From positions 248,001-312,000 of the forward strand of contig NZ_JACJST010000001.1 of NCBI RefSeq assembly GCF_014698305.1: a stretch of 64,000 bases of DNA. Direction: 5' to 3'. A program made the translations under genes and the position numbers. This DNA comes from Anabaena lutea FACHB-196 (lineage in GTDB: Bacteria; Cyanobacteriota; Cyanobacteriia; Cyanobacteriales; Nostocaceae). Below, in pieces: positions 26,122-35,539 of this stretch. Each line of letters opens with the position of its first letter. The first letter of the stretch is position 1. The notes below the pieces were generated by a model that did not search any database, was not told the origin of the DNA, and worked only from the letters and a program-made list of their open reading frames with translations.

Positions 26122-27345
26122 ATGGATTTATTGGAATACCAAGTTAAAGAATGGTTTGGAAAGATGGGCATTCCTGTATTACCATCCCAACGAATTGACC
26201 ATCCTACAGATTTAAAACGTTTAAAAATTCGCTATCCGATCGTACTAAAATCGCAAGTACACGCAGATGAAAGGGTCAAAGCTGGTGGAGTGAGGATTGT
26301 AGAAACAACCATTGATGCGATCGCAGCTGCCCAAAATATCTTTAATTTACCAATTTGGGGAGAATTGCCAGAAGTTTTACTAGCAGAATCAAAGTATGAT
26401 GCCAAAGAAGAATTTTATCTTGCCGTTGTTTTAGACACAGCCCTCTGCCGTCCAGTGCTTTTAGGTTGCAAAGAACCGGATATCGATTGGGAATCCCCAG
26501 GGGAGAAAATGCAATATGTGGTTGTAGAACAAGAATTCTCGCCATTTTATGCTCGAAGATTGGGGTTAAAAATGGGCTTGCAGGGGTCGCTAATGCAGTC
26601 AATCAGCGACATTGTCGAAAAAATGTACCAGTTATTTGTGCAGAAAGACCTAGACTTGGTAGAGATAAATCCTCTAGCAGTCAGCGCATCTGGACAAGTG
26701 ATGGCGCTCAATGGTAAAGTCCGAGTCAACCAACGGGCGATTAACCGTCATCCAGAAATAGCCCAAATGGCGGCCAAGATGTTGAGTCGTAATAGTAGAA
26801 ATAAAAGTAACGGTATTTTGGGTGACTGGGATAGCGTAGAAATGCACGGTAAAATCGGTATCTTAGGCAATGGTACTGGTTCAGTATTGACAACCTTAGA
26901 TGCAGTCGCCAATGCTGGTGGTAAACCTGGCATTTCTTTAAATTTACGACATTCTTTTCTAACTGATACCTCACCAACGACCTTTAGCGATCGCTTAGAA
27001 ACAGGGCTGAAAATCTTAGCTGCTGATAAAAGCATTCAAGTGATTCTGATTAACTTTCTGGGTACTATTCCTCAAGTGTCGCAAATGCCAGAAATCATTG
27101 CCAAATTCCTACAACTAGACCCCAGGGAACTCCAATCTCAGGTATTAAGCACCAATGGCAGTAAAAGTAAGCCGTTACACATCCCACGCTTGGTTGTCCG
27201 TCTTGCTGGTAGTGATTTCCATAGCGCCAGAACATATTTAGCCGCACTCAAAACCCAGAGTGACACTCTGATATTAGTAGAAAATTTAGATGAAGCTGTG
27301 TCCCAAGCAGTCCGTCTAGTCAAGTTACCTGCTTACAGAAAATAG
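26122..27345 (+). CDS. Succinyl-CoA synthetase beta-like (ATP-grasp) protein, divergent
   Basis: By fold this is the ATP-grasp (beta) subunit of a succinyl-CoA synthetase-type enzyme. The 407-residue product starts MDLLEYQVKEWF, as SucC proteins do. It keeps the EINPL motif with its Glu near residue 190. However, the glycine-rich nucleotide loop usually read as HAGGRGKAGG is HADERVKAGG, and the C-terminal NGAGLAM region reads GNGTGSVL. It pairs with the alpha-like gene at 27657. GTG at 26116 is an alternative start, but AAGG lies 8 bases before the ATG at 26122. The pair may be a true but divergent SCS or a related CoA ligase; I avoid sucC because the partner lacks the catalytic His. Confidence 0.75.
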   Translation: MDLLEYQVKEWFGKMGIPVLPSQRIDHPTDLKRLKIRYPIVLKSQVHADERVKAGGVRIVETTIDAIAAAQNIFNLPIWGELPEVLLAESKYDAKEEFYLAVVLDTALCRPVLLGCKEPDIDWESPGEKMQYVVVEQEFSPFYARRLGLKMGLQGSLMQSISDIVEKMYQLFVQKDLDLVEINPLAVSASGQVMALNGKVRVNQRAINRHPEIAQMAAKMLSRNSRNKSNGILGDWDSVEMHGKIGILGNGTGSVLTTLDAVANAGGKPGISLNLRHSFLTDTSPTTFSDRLETGLKILAADKSIQVILINFLGTIPQVSQMPEIIAKFLQLDPRELQSQVLSTNGSKSKPLHIPRLVVRLAGSDFHSARTYLAALKTQSDTLILVENLDEAVSQAVRLVKLPAYRK

Positions 27346-27371
27346 TACGCTTTCGTTTCTGATGACCAATG

Positions 27372-27532
27372 ATATCGTGTTCGGTTAAAGACTGATAATT
27401 AAGGCCGACGCGGAGAGGGGATGACGCGGAGAGGGGGTGACGCGGGGATGGGGTGACGCGGGGATAGGGGGACGCGGGGATAGGGAGACGCGGAGAGTTT
27501 TTTTTGGATAAGTAATTAAGCGAACATGATAT
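27372..27532. repeat. Inverted-repeat element with minisatellite core, copy 1
   Basis: The ends ATATCGTGTTCGGTTAA (27372) and, reversed, ATATCATGTTCGCTTAA (ending 27532) are 17-bp inverted repeats with two mismatches. The core is a run of GACGCGGGGATGGGGT-like units and a T-rich tract. The same ends and a similar core occur at 41480-41575. This copy lies between the two SCS-like genes. Confidence 0.8.
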
Positions 27533-27652
27533 GACCAATGACCAATGACCAATGACCAATGACTAATGACCAATGACCAATGACCAATGACCAATGACCA
27601 ATGACCAATGACCAATGACCAATGACCAATGACCAATTGACCAATGACTAAA
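27533..27652 (+). repeat. TGACCAA heptanucleotide tandem repeat
   Basis: About 17 near-perfect copies of TGACCAA run up to the ATG of the alpha-like gene, with one TGACTAA variant near the start. Such heptamer arrays are known in heterocystous cyanobacteria. It leaves no normal ribosome binding site for the next gene. Confidence 0.95.
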
Positions 27653-27656
27653 TTTT

Positions 27657-28538
27657 ATGAACTTAACGCCAGACAGCAAAGTTTTAATTCAAGGGTTCTC
27701 TGAATTTATATCAGCAACTCATATTGCTCAAATGAAAGCATATGGCACTAATTTGGTAGCTGGTGTCAATCCTGGATGTGGGGGACAGCAAATGTACGAT
27801 CTCCCAGTCTTTGACTTAGTAGAGGAGGTGACAGCCAAATTCGGGACAATTGACACCACAATTATTTGTGTACACCCTTACCAAGTGCTAGATGCAGCAT
27901 TAGAAGCGATCGCTTCTAATATTGTGCAGATAATTATTATTTCCGCTGGTGTCCCACCTTTAGATATGGTGCAACTACTCCGCAAAACTGAGACTCGTGA
28001 AATCTTAGTGGTAGGCCCCAACAGTCCGGGAATTATCGTCCCCGGCAAAATTCTCTTAGGTACGCAACCTAGTGAATTTTATACCCCTGGACGAGTGGGG
28101 ATTGTGAGTCGCAGCAGTACTCTTACCTATGAAGTGGCTTGGGAATTAACCAAAGCTGGTTTAGGTCAATCGATTAGTGTCAGCATTGGTAGTGATGCGA
28201 TAGTTGGTTCATCGTTCCTCCAATGGCTGCAAATTCTGGATGAAGATGAAACCACCGAAGCGATCGTTTTAGTCGGTCAACCAGGAGGTAGAAGTGAAGA
28301 AGCCGCAGCGCAGTACATAACTGAAGCTATTGATAAACCAGTAATTGCCTACATTGCAGGTAGACACGCACCACTAACCAAGAATTGGCGACAGATGGGA
28401 ACGGGAACAACTGTTGTGAGACGCGATACTAATTTTGGGACAACCAAGAGTAAATTAGCAGCTTTTCAAGCGGCACAAATTCCAGTTGCCGAAAGTCCTG
28501 CTCAAATTCCTGAATTGCTGAAAAAGTTGATTAAATAA
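27657..28538 (+). CDS. Succinyl-CoA synthetase alpha-like protein lacking the phosphohistidine
   Basis: The 293-residue protein has the CoA-binding Rossmann domain and second domain of SucD: VLIQGFSE, GVNPGCGGQQ, VGPNSPGIIVPG, GRVGIVSRSSTLTYE. In known SucD the His that carries phosphate lies in MGHAGA; here the aligned stretch (247-251) reads MGTGT. The supporting Glu in IGEIGG is also absent (VGQPGG, about 206-211). So the usual phospho-enzyme route looks impossible, unless H237 in GRHAP substitutes. The partner ATP-grasp gene lies 311 bases upstream, the gap being filled by repeats. It may be a CoA-binding protein with another reaction, or a regulatory relic. The fold is firm, the function not. 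Confidence 0.75.
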   Translation: MNLTPDSKVLIQGFSEFISATHIAQMKAYGTNLVAGVNPGCGGQQMYDLPVFDLVEEVTAKFGTIDTTIICVHPYQVLDAALEAIASNIVQIIIISAGVPPLDMVQLLRKTETREILVVGPNSPGIIVPGKILLGTQPSEFYTPGRVGIVSRSSTLTYEVAWELTKAGLGQSISVSIGSDAIVGSSFLQWLQILDEDETTEAIVLVGQPGGRSEEAAAQYITEAIDKPVIAYIAGRHAPLTKNWRQMGTGTTVVRRDTNFGTTKSKLAAFQAAQIPVAESPAQIPELLKKLIK

Positions 28539-28590
28539 TTCGTAATTCGTAATTCGTAATTCGTAATTCGTAATTCGTAATTCGTAATAG
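28537..28590 (+). repeat. TAATTCG heptanucleotide tandem repeat
   Basis: About seven copies of TAATTCG begin inside the stop codon of the preceding gene. They are followed by GAGCCTACGGTCCCGCTAGGG and a stretch (28610-28660) shared in reverse with 13320-13420. Together these make a composite repeat present twice in the window. Confidence 0.9.
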
Positions 28591-28734
28591 AGCCTACGGT
28601 CCCGCTAGGGATACGTAATTAAGTTTTGTAATGGGGATTTAACCCCAACACAAAACTTACCGGTTATAGAACCGGGGGACTTAAACCCACGGTATTTGGT
28701 TAATTGATGATCAAATCAGGAATTGGCAAGAACA

Positions 28735-30582
28735 TCAAATTCCCCAATTGATGCTGACACCAAAATTAGTATCTGGTTCGGCTGTCACCGTTCCCAAACC
28801 ACCTTGTCCAATGGCGTTACTGGCAAAAACGTCAAATGCCAATCCTGCTTGTGGTAAAAAGCGTAAGCCAGTACTCCAAACATCTCTTCCTTCACTCAAG
28901 ATGGGCGTATATTCTCCAATCAATTGCAGTTTATCGGAAATAGCCTGGTTAATCCCAATACCTACCCCAATGCGGGAAACTTTCCCAAAAAATCCGCCTT
29001 TGGGATTAATGGATATGGAAGTTTGGGGACTGAGTTGATAACTAATGGGCAACTCTGTATATAAACTGCCGGTTAAAGATTGACCTTTGAAAGTTGTCTC
29101 ACTGATACCTGCAAGTTTAAAACCCAGAGACAGGGAATCGCCTTGTGCTTGATTCAAAAACCGTAGTTTCATTGCACCGCCAATTTTGACACCCGAACCA
29201 GATACATCTTGAGCAGAAATGCGATCGCTTGCCCCAAATTGATCAACCATAAGTTCTAACTGTGCATCATTTGTCAAGCCATAGGCCAGGGCAAAACTGG
29301 AACTACCATGAGTACCCAGCCCTCCTCTAACTTGAAACTTCCCAGTTGGTAAAGTGTTAGCGCTGGCAAGTGTGAAACCATCAAACAGAAGCGTCTGATC
29401 CCGATAAGAAAGCGGTGCTTGGGGGCGATTGTCAAAATTAGCTGCGTATCCTTGTCCAAAATCAATCACGTGCTTGAAGCGAATCCCCAGCTGGAATTCA
29501 TCACCATCAGGAAAAAAGGCCAGCAAGCCAGTCGTCGGTGTTGTCCCATAACTGTTAGTAGCATAAACCTCTGCTCCCAGTCTGGGATTAACAGCATAAT
29601 CTACACCTACAGTCCACAGTAACTGCCGAGAGATAGAGCGGTCTTTGGAATTAAAAGTATTGCCTCCAGAACCAAAAGGCGCTTGAATATTACCAAACAA
29701 ATTCAGTCTTTCTGAAGTTTGCCAGCTAAATCCCGTCCCAATGTTGAAAAACGTCCCAAAAAAATTCGCTCCCCTGATTGTTTCCGGGAAGAAAACCACT
29801 CCCGGAGTCAGATGCAGTTGCAGATTTCGAGATACGTTATAAGTAGCGGGAAACTGCAAAGCTCCCACTGGTCTGGTAACAGAAAAGTTTCCCCTCGAAC
29901 TGTTTGGTGAGGGATTGTCAAAAAGCTCTGAACTCGCAGATAAGTTCAATAACTGAGCCGTACCCATCACACCGACAGCCAAACGTTCTGAAGTGATTAA
30001 TCGATATTTTAACTTTGTTCCATAACTTACGGTTGTCAAATCACCGCAATTGCCTCTAGTTTCGCATTTTGCATAATCATCAAAAATATCACCTGTAAAA
30101 CCTATTTGGAAGTTATCTGTTACTCCCCAGTCGATATCAACTTGATAGGTTTGCAAACCCGTCCCCGACACAGAATCATCGGTTGGTAAAACTTGCAGAA
30201 AACCCGCTTCTCCCTGAACTTCTCCTTTTTTCAGCTGGTTGGCTGTTTCCAAGTTATGCAATTTGGTGGGCTGTTCTTGCAATGGAGAACGGGGAGCTAC
30301 TCTCTGTACATCTTTGGTGGGATTGGGAGCCGCTAATGGCTGTTCTTGCTCTGTCTGTGCGACTGTTTCTGCTGAAAATACTAAGGGAACCTCCGGCTGT
30401 AAATCTTTGGCCTGATTACTAACAGGATTACTAACAGGTAAAATCACAACGCTAGGTTTTTCTGCAACTTCCTTCGGCGCGGTTTGGGTATTAGAAACTA
30501 TCGGTGCTTCTTCAGATGCATAACATACACTGGGAAAGGCAATAGTTAGCAAGGCACAGGAAAGGATTTTGAAGATATTCAT
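28735..30582 (-). CDS. Outer-membrane beta-barrel protein
   Basis: The product has a signal peptide (MNIFKILSCALLTIAF, cleavage likely after VCYA). A Pro/Glu/Thr-rich stretch to about residue 120 follows, then a long series of alternating strands to the last residues VSINWGI, whose aromatic-rich end suits BAM-type insertion. Two halves each begin with a similar segment (LPTDDSVSGTGLQTYQVDIDW and LPTGKFQVRGGLGTHGSSSF). I cannot name a transport substrate. I choose the ATG at 30582 over that at 30603: a TATAAT at 30606-30611 would place the transcript start at or inside the upstream ATG, and the signal peptide is normal from 30582. No TonB box or plug domain is seen. Confidence 0.8.
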   Translation of the reverse strand: MNIFKILSCALLTIAFPSVCYASEEAPIVSNTQTAPKEVAEKPSVVILPVSNPVSNQAKDLQPEVPLVFSAETVAQTEQEQPLAAPNPTKDVQRVAPRSPLQEQPTKLHNLETANQLKKGEVQGEAGFLQVLPTDDSVSGTGLQTYQVDIDWGVTDNFQIGFTGDIFDDYAKCETRGNCGDLTTVSYGTKLKYRLITSERLAVGVMGTAQLLNLSASSELFDNPSPNSSRGNFSVTRPVGALQFPATYNVSRNLQLHLTPGVVFFPETIRGANFFGTFFNIGTGFSWQTSERLNLFGNIQAPFGSGGNTFNSKDRSISRQLLWTVGVDYAVNPRLGAEVYATNSYGTTPTTGLLAFFPDGDEFQLGIRFKHVIDFGQGYAANFDNRPQAPLSYRDQTLLFDGFTLASANTLPTGKFQVRGGLGTHGSSSFALAYGLTNDAQLELMVDQFGASDRISAQDVSGSGVKIGGAMKLRFLNQAQGDSLSLGFKLAGISETTFKGQSLTGSLYTELPISYQLSPQTSISINPKGGFFGKVSRIGVGIGINQAISDKLQLIGEYTPILSEGRDVWSTGLRFLPQAGLAFDVFASNAIGQGGLGTVTAEPDTNFGVSINWGI

Positions 30583-30605
30583 ATGTTTTTGTGATAATCG
30601 CATAA

Positions 30606-30611
30606 ATTATA
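30606..30611 (-). promoter_or_regulatory. Perfect -10 box for the beta-barrel gene
   Basis: The minus strand reads TATAAT here, 23 bases before the chosen ATG at 30582. No good -35 box is found at 16-18 bases upstream (CAGTTT at 17), so an activator may be needed. The position supports the later of two possible starts. Confidence 0.45.
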
Positions 30612-31038
30612 CATTAGACAATGTGTAAAAACTGGACAAAAATCTGGTATCTATGAAAACTTAGATACACAATTTTTTGGGTATTGTATGGCATAATACA
30701 ATTAAGTGAAGATTTTGTGTCACATAAATTTTTAATTACGCATTACGTAGCCTTTGGCAACGGTCGGAATCACTCAAACTACTTGAGTATGTCATTCTCC
30801 GTTAAATCTTGTTACTCCCAAATTATAAAAAATCCCCAATGGGTTCTCTACCAATTCTGTGTGATAGCTTGCGTGGCGTAGCCATAGATGCACCAGAAAG
30901 ATAATCCCATTTACTTTTGATTTAAACGTTATTTGATGACTTTATTGGGCGCAACCTCATAAATAAATGGTATTAGTATCTACTTTTATTCTATTTCTTA
31001 CATTGATATAGTAGGTTGGCTTGTAATTTTTGTTAAAA
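30612..31038. other. Non-coding gap between the beta-barrel and ynfA genes
   Basis: I see no gene. Near 30861-30890 lies the tag GATAGCTTGCGTGGCGTAGCC, whose variants recur near 10712 and 31402; these are short interspersed repeats. The last 80 bases are AT-rich and may contain the promoter of the next gene. Confidence 0.5.
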
Positions 31039-31362
31039 ATGCAAACATTTATCTTCTTCTTAATTGCGGCTCTAGGAGAAATTTCTGGTTGCTACACATT
31101 TTGGGCATGGTTAAGATTAGGAAAAAGCATCTTGTGGATTTTTCCAGGGATTTTCGCTCTAATTATCTTTGCTTTTACTCTCACCAAAATAGATGCTTCA
31201 AATGCAGGCAGAGTATACGCTGCTTATGGTGGTGTTTACATCCTTTCATCTCTCTTTTGGTTGTGGTTGGCTGAAGGTGTCAAACCAGATAGATATGACG
31301 TACTTGGTGTGACAATTTCTCTCCTGGGAACGATTTTAATTCTGTTCAGTCCACATCGCTAG
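31039..31362 (+). CDS. YnfA/UPF0060 family membrane protein
   Basis: A small inner-membrane protein of 107 residues with four hydrophobic helices: [50 protein letters not shown] and [15 protein letters not shown]. The pattern [18 protein letters not shown] and [11 protein letters not shown] fits UPF0060/YnfA, related to small multidrug transporters; the substrate is uncertain. A TTG at 31030 would add three residues; the ATG at 31039 is the family's usual start (MQTFIFF). It is a single gene. Confidence 0.9.
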   Translation: MQTFIFFLIAALGEISGCYTFWAWLRLGKSILWIFPGIFALIIFAFTLTKIDASNAGRVYAAYGGVYILSSLFWLWLAEGVKPDRYDVLGVTISLLGTILILFSPHR

Positions 31363-31545
31363 TACAAGACTTAGCGTTGTAGAAATGACCAATTGTATGT
31401 GATAGCTTGCATGGTGTAGCAATAGTTGCGGCAAATCCTATCTTTTTTCAACGCAAAGGTACGCGGAGGTTAATGCAAAGGTACGCAGAGGTTTTCTCAA
31501 TATAATTCGCTATGTTCCAAAATAGTTAGGCGCATCTTCACGGTA

Positions 31546-33390
31546 TTACATATTTTCCTTGTATTTTTCTAACAAGTTGGGAAGATGATCATAGCCATCT
31601 ACACCAATCACAGAAATCATTTTCGGGCGATTTTGTTGTAATAGAACTTGGAATTTATCAGCCCCAATTTGTCCTTTGATTATTGTTAATAAACCTGCGG
31701 CTTGTCGCCACTCGTGGGAAGAGATTTGCTCTAGTAGATACATTCCTAAACTACCAGTATAAATGGCTTTATCGGAATTTTGAAGATGATAATAAGCTTC
31801 TGCTAAATAAGCTAAATTCCGCCCTTGGAGATACAAATCACCAGAAACTTGTGCTGTTTTAAAACCTACTTCTAAATATTTAATAGCCGCTTCGTATTGT
31901 TCTATTACTAAATAGGCAATTCCTAAACTGCTAAAACATAAAGCTTGACTTTGAATATCGCCTAATTTTTCTGCTAACTTTAAACCTTGTTCTAGATAAT
32001 TAATTGCTGATTCATATACTTCTGGTTCGATGTTTTCCAACTGTTGGGCTTGCATAACTTCGCTGTAACCTAGATTTACCAAGGCGTTGGCTTCTCCAGT
32101 TTTGTCACCTGCTTGCCTACTTAAGATTAATGCTCTTTGACTATAGTTAATTGCTTCGGCATAATTTTTTTCTTGGACGTAGGTACGACTGAGGTGGTTG
32201 AGATTGGCAATTTCACAAGAGCTATCTTTGGCATTTCTGGCTATTTCCAAAGCTTGCTGATGAAAATTAATCGAGCGGGGATATTTGCCTAAAGCTCGTT
32301 GAGAGTAACCTAAAAGAGTCAAAATTCGGGCTTTTTCCTGTGTTCCTTCTACAGAACGCAAGGGTTCATCTAAATAATCGAGAGCATCTCGCAAAGAACT
32401 ACCAGAAAAGGAAGCAAAAATCCCACCGTAGAGAGGGAAATAAGGACGCTGGGCAAAGGTTCTCAGAATTTGGAGCATGATTTGTGAAGCTCCATTGCTG
32501 TATGCTAGTGCTTGGGTTTGAAAAGCGATCGCTAATTGACTCCAAATGACGGCAAAGGTCAAAAATGTAGATATGGATAATTTGGGGCCAGCTTGGATAT
32601 CATAAGCTTGTTGATCAAACCAGCTAATTAACCCCCGTTGTAGGAACTGTAAAACTATTGCTAGTTCTACCCAATTGGTCAGGGTGATTTGCTGTTGCTG
32701 TTGAATAAATTCAATTGCAGATTGCTCAAGTGCTAAGGTGCGGAAAAATGCTGCGGGAAGTTCGCTTTTGACTAACTTTGCCCAACTTGCCCAAGGGCCA
32801 CGTTCTCCCGGTACACCACCAAATCCTAGAGAACCTTTTTGTTCATACATCCAACTCAGTAGGTTTTCTTGAATTCGCTGCCAAGAAGCAACACCACGCG
32901 TAATTCCTGTGGATATTTCCGCTAAATCGGCATTAGCTGCACCAAATTGCTGTAAGGATTTGGCTAACTGCTGTAATTGGGATAAATTTAAGGTATGTTT
33001 TTGATTAGGATCAATCAAACGCAAGAATACCCCTAAACGCTCATCATTTCTGGCAATAGTGATTTCGCGGACTGCCAAAATTATAACTTCTGTAGCTTTA
33101 TTTTGTTCTTGCCAGCGTTGCCATTGTGTTTGAATGGTTTTAATGGCTCTTAAGCTGCGTGTAGCCTTAGATTTTTTGAGTTCGTCTGGTTCGTTGTCCA
33201 CTTGGGTTTGAATAGTATTCAAGCGATCGCTCAAAGCTAACTCAAACACTTCCCCTGTACCGTTCGTGATACCTTTGAGTAATATTTGATATACCTGCTC
33301 TACAGAGCTAATTTTACCCTTGAGAGTGGTTTCAACAATTTGATCAATTAATACGAGGTAATGATCGCGCAAAGATAGGGAGTCTGACAC
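31546..33390 (-). CDS. TPR-repeat protein
   Basis: A 614-residue soluble protein. The N-terminal half (about 1-340) has no recognised domain and is helical, including KKSKATRSLRAIKTIQTQWQ. The C-terminal half (about 345-570) holds at least five tetratricopeptide repeats, for example ARILTLLGYSQRALGKYPRS, ANALVNLGYSE and ALCFSSLGIAYLVIEQYEAA. TPRs bind protein partners; the partner here is unknown. Similar large TPR proteins are common in Nostocales. There is no signal peptide. It and the ABC1 kinase gene upstream share direction but are 175 bases apart, with an IS remnant between. Confidence 0.85.
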   Translation of the reverse strand: MSDSLSLRDHYLVLIDQIVETTLKGKISSVEQVYQILLKGITNGTGEVFELALSDRLNTIQTQVDNEPDELKKSKATRSLRAIKTIQTQWQRWQEQNKATEVIILAVREITIARNDERLGVFLRLIDPNQKHTLNLSQLQQLAKSLQQFGAANADLAEISTGITRGVASWQRIQENLLSWMYEQKGSLGFGGVPGERGPWASWAKLVKSELPAAFFRTLALEQSAIEFIQQQQQITLTNWVELAIVLQFLQRGLISWFDQQAYDIQAGPKLSISTFLTFAVIWSQLAIAFQTQALAYSNGASQIMLQILRTFAQRPYFPLYGGIFASFSGSSLRDALDYLDEPLRSVEGTQEKARILTLLGYSQRALGKYPRSINFHQQALEIARNAKDSSCEIANLNHLSRTYVQEKNYAEAINYSQRALILSRQAGDKTGEANALVNLGYSEVMQAQQLENIEPEVYESAINYLEQGLKLAEKLGDIQSQALCFSSLGIAYLVIEQYEAAIKYLEVGFKTAQVSGDLYLQGRNLAYLAEAYYHLQNSDKAIYTGSLGMYLLEQISSHEWRQAAGLLTIIKGQIGADKFQVLLQQNRPKMISVIGVDGYDHLPNLLEKYKENM

Positions 33391-33445
33391 TTTAGCTAAT
33401 AAGAAACATCACAACAATTCTCATTCTATTGTAATCCACAAGATA

Positions 33446-33568
33446 AAGGACTATGAGATTTTACCTGAAACAACAGAGGCTTTTATTTATGTAGCTATGA
33501 TTCGTTTAATGTTTAAGCAACTGGCGTAATCAAAATCACCTTCTCAAAACTTTTCAGACATCCTCTTA
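33446..33568 (+). mobile_element. IS remnant, second copy of transposase C-terminus and end
   Basis: The plus strand encodes KDYEILPETTEAFIYVAMI then RLMFKQLA and a stop, as at 13994-14112 on the other strand. After the stop comes CCTTCTCAAAACTTTTCAGACATCCTCTTA. The last TTA supplies, on the minus strand, the stop codon of the ABC1 kinase gene. Only the last 30 or so residues of the transposase remain. Confidence 0.78.
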
Positions 33569-35356
33569 GATTTGGATGGAACGCATTAATTTTCGCCTTC
33601 CTAATTGATTAAGTATTTCCTGTCTTAAACTCTGGGCTTCTGGTCGCAAAAACAGTTTAGATAATTCATAGATAGAGAGAAAATTAAAAGGGGTAATGAG
33701 TAAAAATTTACCTAGAAATTGCTGGATATTCTGCCAACTTTTATTTAGTCTTGTCGGGGAAGGGAAAGGACTAATTATTGCTGTCGTCCAAAACATCATC
33801 TCTTCAAAAGACTCGTTTGAGAGATTTTCTAGATTGGTAACAACTTCTTCAACTAGCGCATAACGTACTGAATTTCCTTGAGGAGAATATAAAAACTCTA
33901 ACATTCGCTCTGATATCAGGTGGAGGTTAAAATCATCACTTTGAGAAATATTATTTAATAAATCTGACACTAGCTCCCATTGGATAGTCTTGTTGTTCAA
34001 CAATAAATTTTTGAGGGCATTCCATAATAGGGGCGATTGCTTGGTTAATAACCATTGTGCAATATAAGGATATCCGACTTTGTAAGCCTGAAAATCAGGA
34101 TTAAATTTGAGAGCTATTCCTTCTATGGTGGCAAAGCATCGAAAAACCAACACGTAGAATTTAGGAATTTGCCAGGAATATTCGTAAATTAAACTTAATA
34201 GCTTCTCAAAAATTTGCTTGAAGCCAAATTCAGCGAGAGTAGTTTCCCGAATATTGCCAAACATCAGAGCCAGTTTGGGAATTAAGGGAACTAAGTCAGT
34301 TTGTGGGGGTAGAAAATCTAATAAAACAAGGTCTTCAGCAAGGGCTGCAAAATCACCAGCTATTAAATGTAAAAAGAAGACTATCAAAAAGTCACGCGTC
34401 TCTGGTTCAACTTCGCTCATCATGCCAAAATCCAGGTAAGCTAATTTCCCATCAGGAGTTATTAGTATATTACCAGGGTGAGGATCAGCATGAAAAAACC
34501 CACCGTTGAGGAGTTGTTGTAAAGAAAATTTAAATTCTAGAGAAATTAAATCAGCAGGCTCTAATCCTTGGGTGCGAATTACCTTTGTTGAAGTGATTTT
34601 TGTGCCATTGACCCACTCCATTGTCAGGACTCGGCTCGTGGTGTATTTTAAATAAATACGTGGTACATAAATTTGCGGCAAATTACCGTAGAGTTGAGCA
34701 AATTTCTGGGCATTTAAACCTTCTTGAACATAGTCCATTTCTTTAAAAATACTATTAGCAAGTTCATCGGTCAAAGCTCTAATATTGGTGTGGATGAATG
34801 AAATATTTTTTTGTATCCAAGTTGATAATTGCTGTAGCAAGTAAATATCTAGAACAAGAATATCGATGATTCCAGGACGTTGCACCTTGACAGCAACGAT
34901 TTCACCTGTCTGGAGTTTTCCTTTGTAAACTTGTCCTAAAGAAGCTGATGCTACAGGTTCAGGATTCAGTTCGGCATAGATTTGGTCATAGGGACATCCG
35001 AGTTCTTCTTCTATTACCTTATAAGCTTGATCATTAGGGAAGGGAGGCAATTGGTCTTGCAGACTTGCAAGTTCGTCCACATAAATAGGTGGTATAAGAT
35101 CGGGACGACAAGAAAGTACTTGTCCCAACTTAATGAATGTTGGACCTAACTGAATCAGCTTCTGCACTAAGATTTTGGCTCGTAGCTGCTGATTCCGTAG
35201 CAAGCGCCGAGTTAGCCAGTCCCAGACCAGGAGGATGGCGAACGAGAAAAACGAATTTAAAATAGTCAAGCGACGTGACCAAAGTTTCCCAGGCGGCTGG
35301 CTGTGGTTAGCAATAGCGGCAAGATTATCTGGTAATGGTACTGTACTGTGTTTCAT
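33566..35356 (-). CDS. ABC1/UbiB (AarF) family atypical kinase
   Basis: An atypical protein-kinase-like ATPase of the family that supports quinone or prenyl-lipid metabolism in membranes and plastids. The 596-residue protein shows the family's KxGQ region (TFIKLGQVLSCRPDLIPP), the Ala-rich loop (VASASLGQVYKG), VAVKVQRPG with its Lys, MEWVNGTKI, and the catalytic HADPHPGNIL and YLDFGMM metal site. Two hydrophobic stretches, near the N-terminus (FFSFAILLVWDWL) and near residues 550-570, may touch membrane. The stop codon comes from the end of an IS remnant, so the last residues may have been replaced. Cyanobacteria carry several paralogues, so I give no symbol. Confidence 0.92.
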   Translation of the reverse strand: MKHSTVPLPDNLAAIANHSQPPGKLWSRRLTILNSFFSFAILLVWDWLTRRLLRNQQLRAKILVQKLIQLGPTFIKLGQVLSCRPDLIPPIYVDELASLQDQLPPFPNDQAYKVIEEELGCPYDQIYAELNPEPVASASLGQVYKGKLQTGEIVAVKVQRPGIIDILVLDIYLLQQLSTWIQKNISFIHTNIRALTDELANSIFKEMDYVQEGLNAQKFAQLYGNLPQIYVPRIYLKYTTSRVLTMEWVNGTKITSTKVIRTQGLEPADLISLEFKFSLQQLLNGGFFHADPHPGNILITPDGKLAYLDFGMMSEVEPETRDFLIVFFLHLIAGDFAALAEDLVLLDFLPPQTDLVPLIPKLALMFGNIRETTLAEFGFKQIFEKLLSLIYEYSWQIPKFYVLVFRCFATIEGIALKFNPDFQAYKVGYPYIAQWLLTKQSPLLWNALKNLLLNNKTIQWELVSDLLNNISQSDDFNLHLISERMLEFLYSPQGNSVRYALVEEVVTNLENLSNESFEEMMFWTTAIISPFPSPTRLNKSWQNIQQFLGKFLLITPFNFLSIYELSKLFLRPEAQSLRQEILNQLGRRKLMRSIQI

Positions 35357-35539
35357 TTTTAAGTATAAAATTCATAAGAGTAGTATAAGGTATGAAACAA
35401 CGAAGTCCACCACCAAAAAATACAGATTTTGGTAGTGAAAGAAATGCGGCTCTGGTAACAGAGACTGGAAGAATTCCTAAAACAGGATAGGAATTAGAGC
35501 AAAAAATTTGCTTCAACAATCCCTCATCCCCAGTCTCGT

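Noticed and set aside
27320-27636. Minus-strand frames rich in VIGHWSL
   Set aside because: They translate the TGACCAA tandem repeat and the minisatellite; no protein character.
26122-28538. Naming the pair sucC and sucD
   Set aside because: The catalytic His and supporting Glu of the alpha subunit are missing, so the symbols would imply a function the sequence does not support.
30684-30881. 65-codon plus-strand frame
   Set aside because: It reads through an interspersed repeat tag and shows no conserved features.
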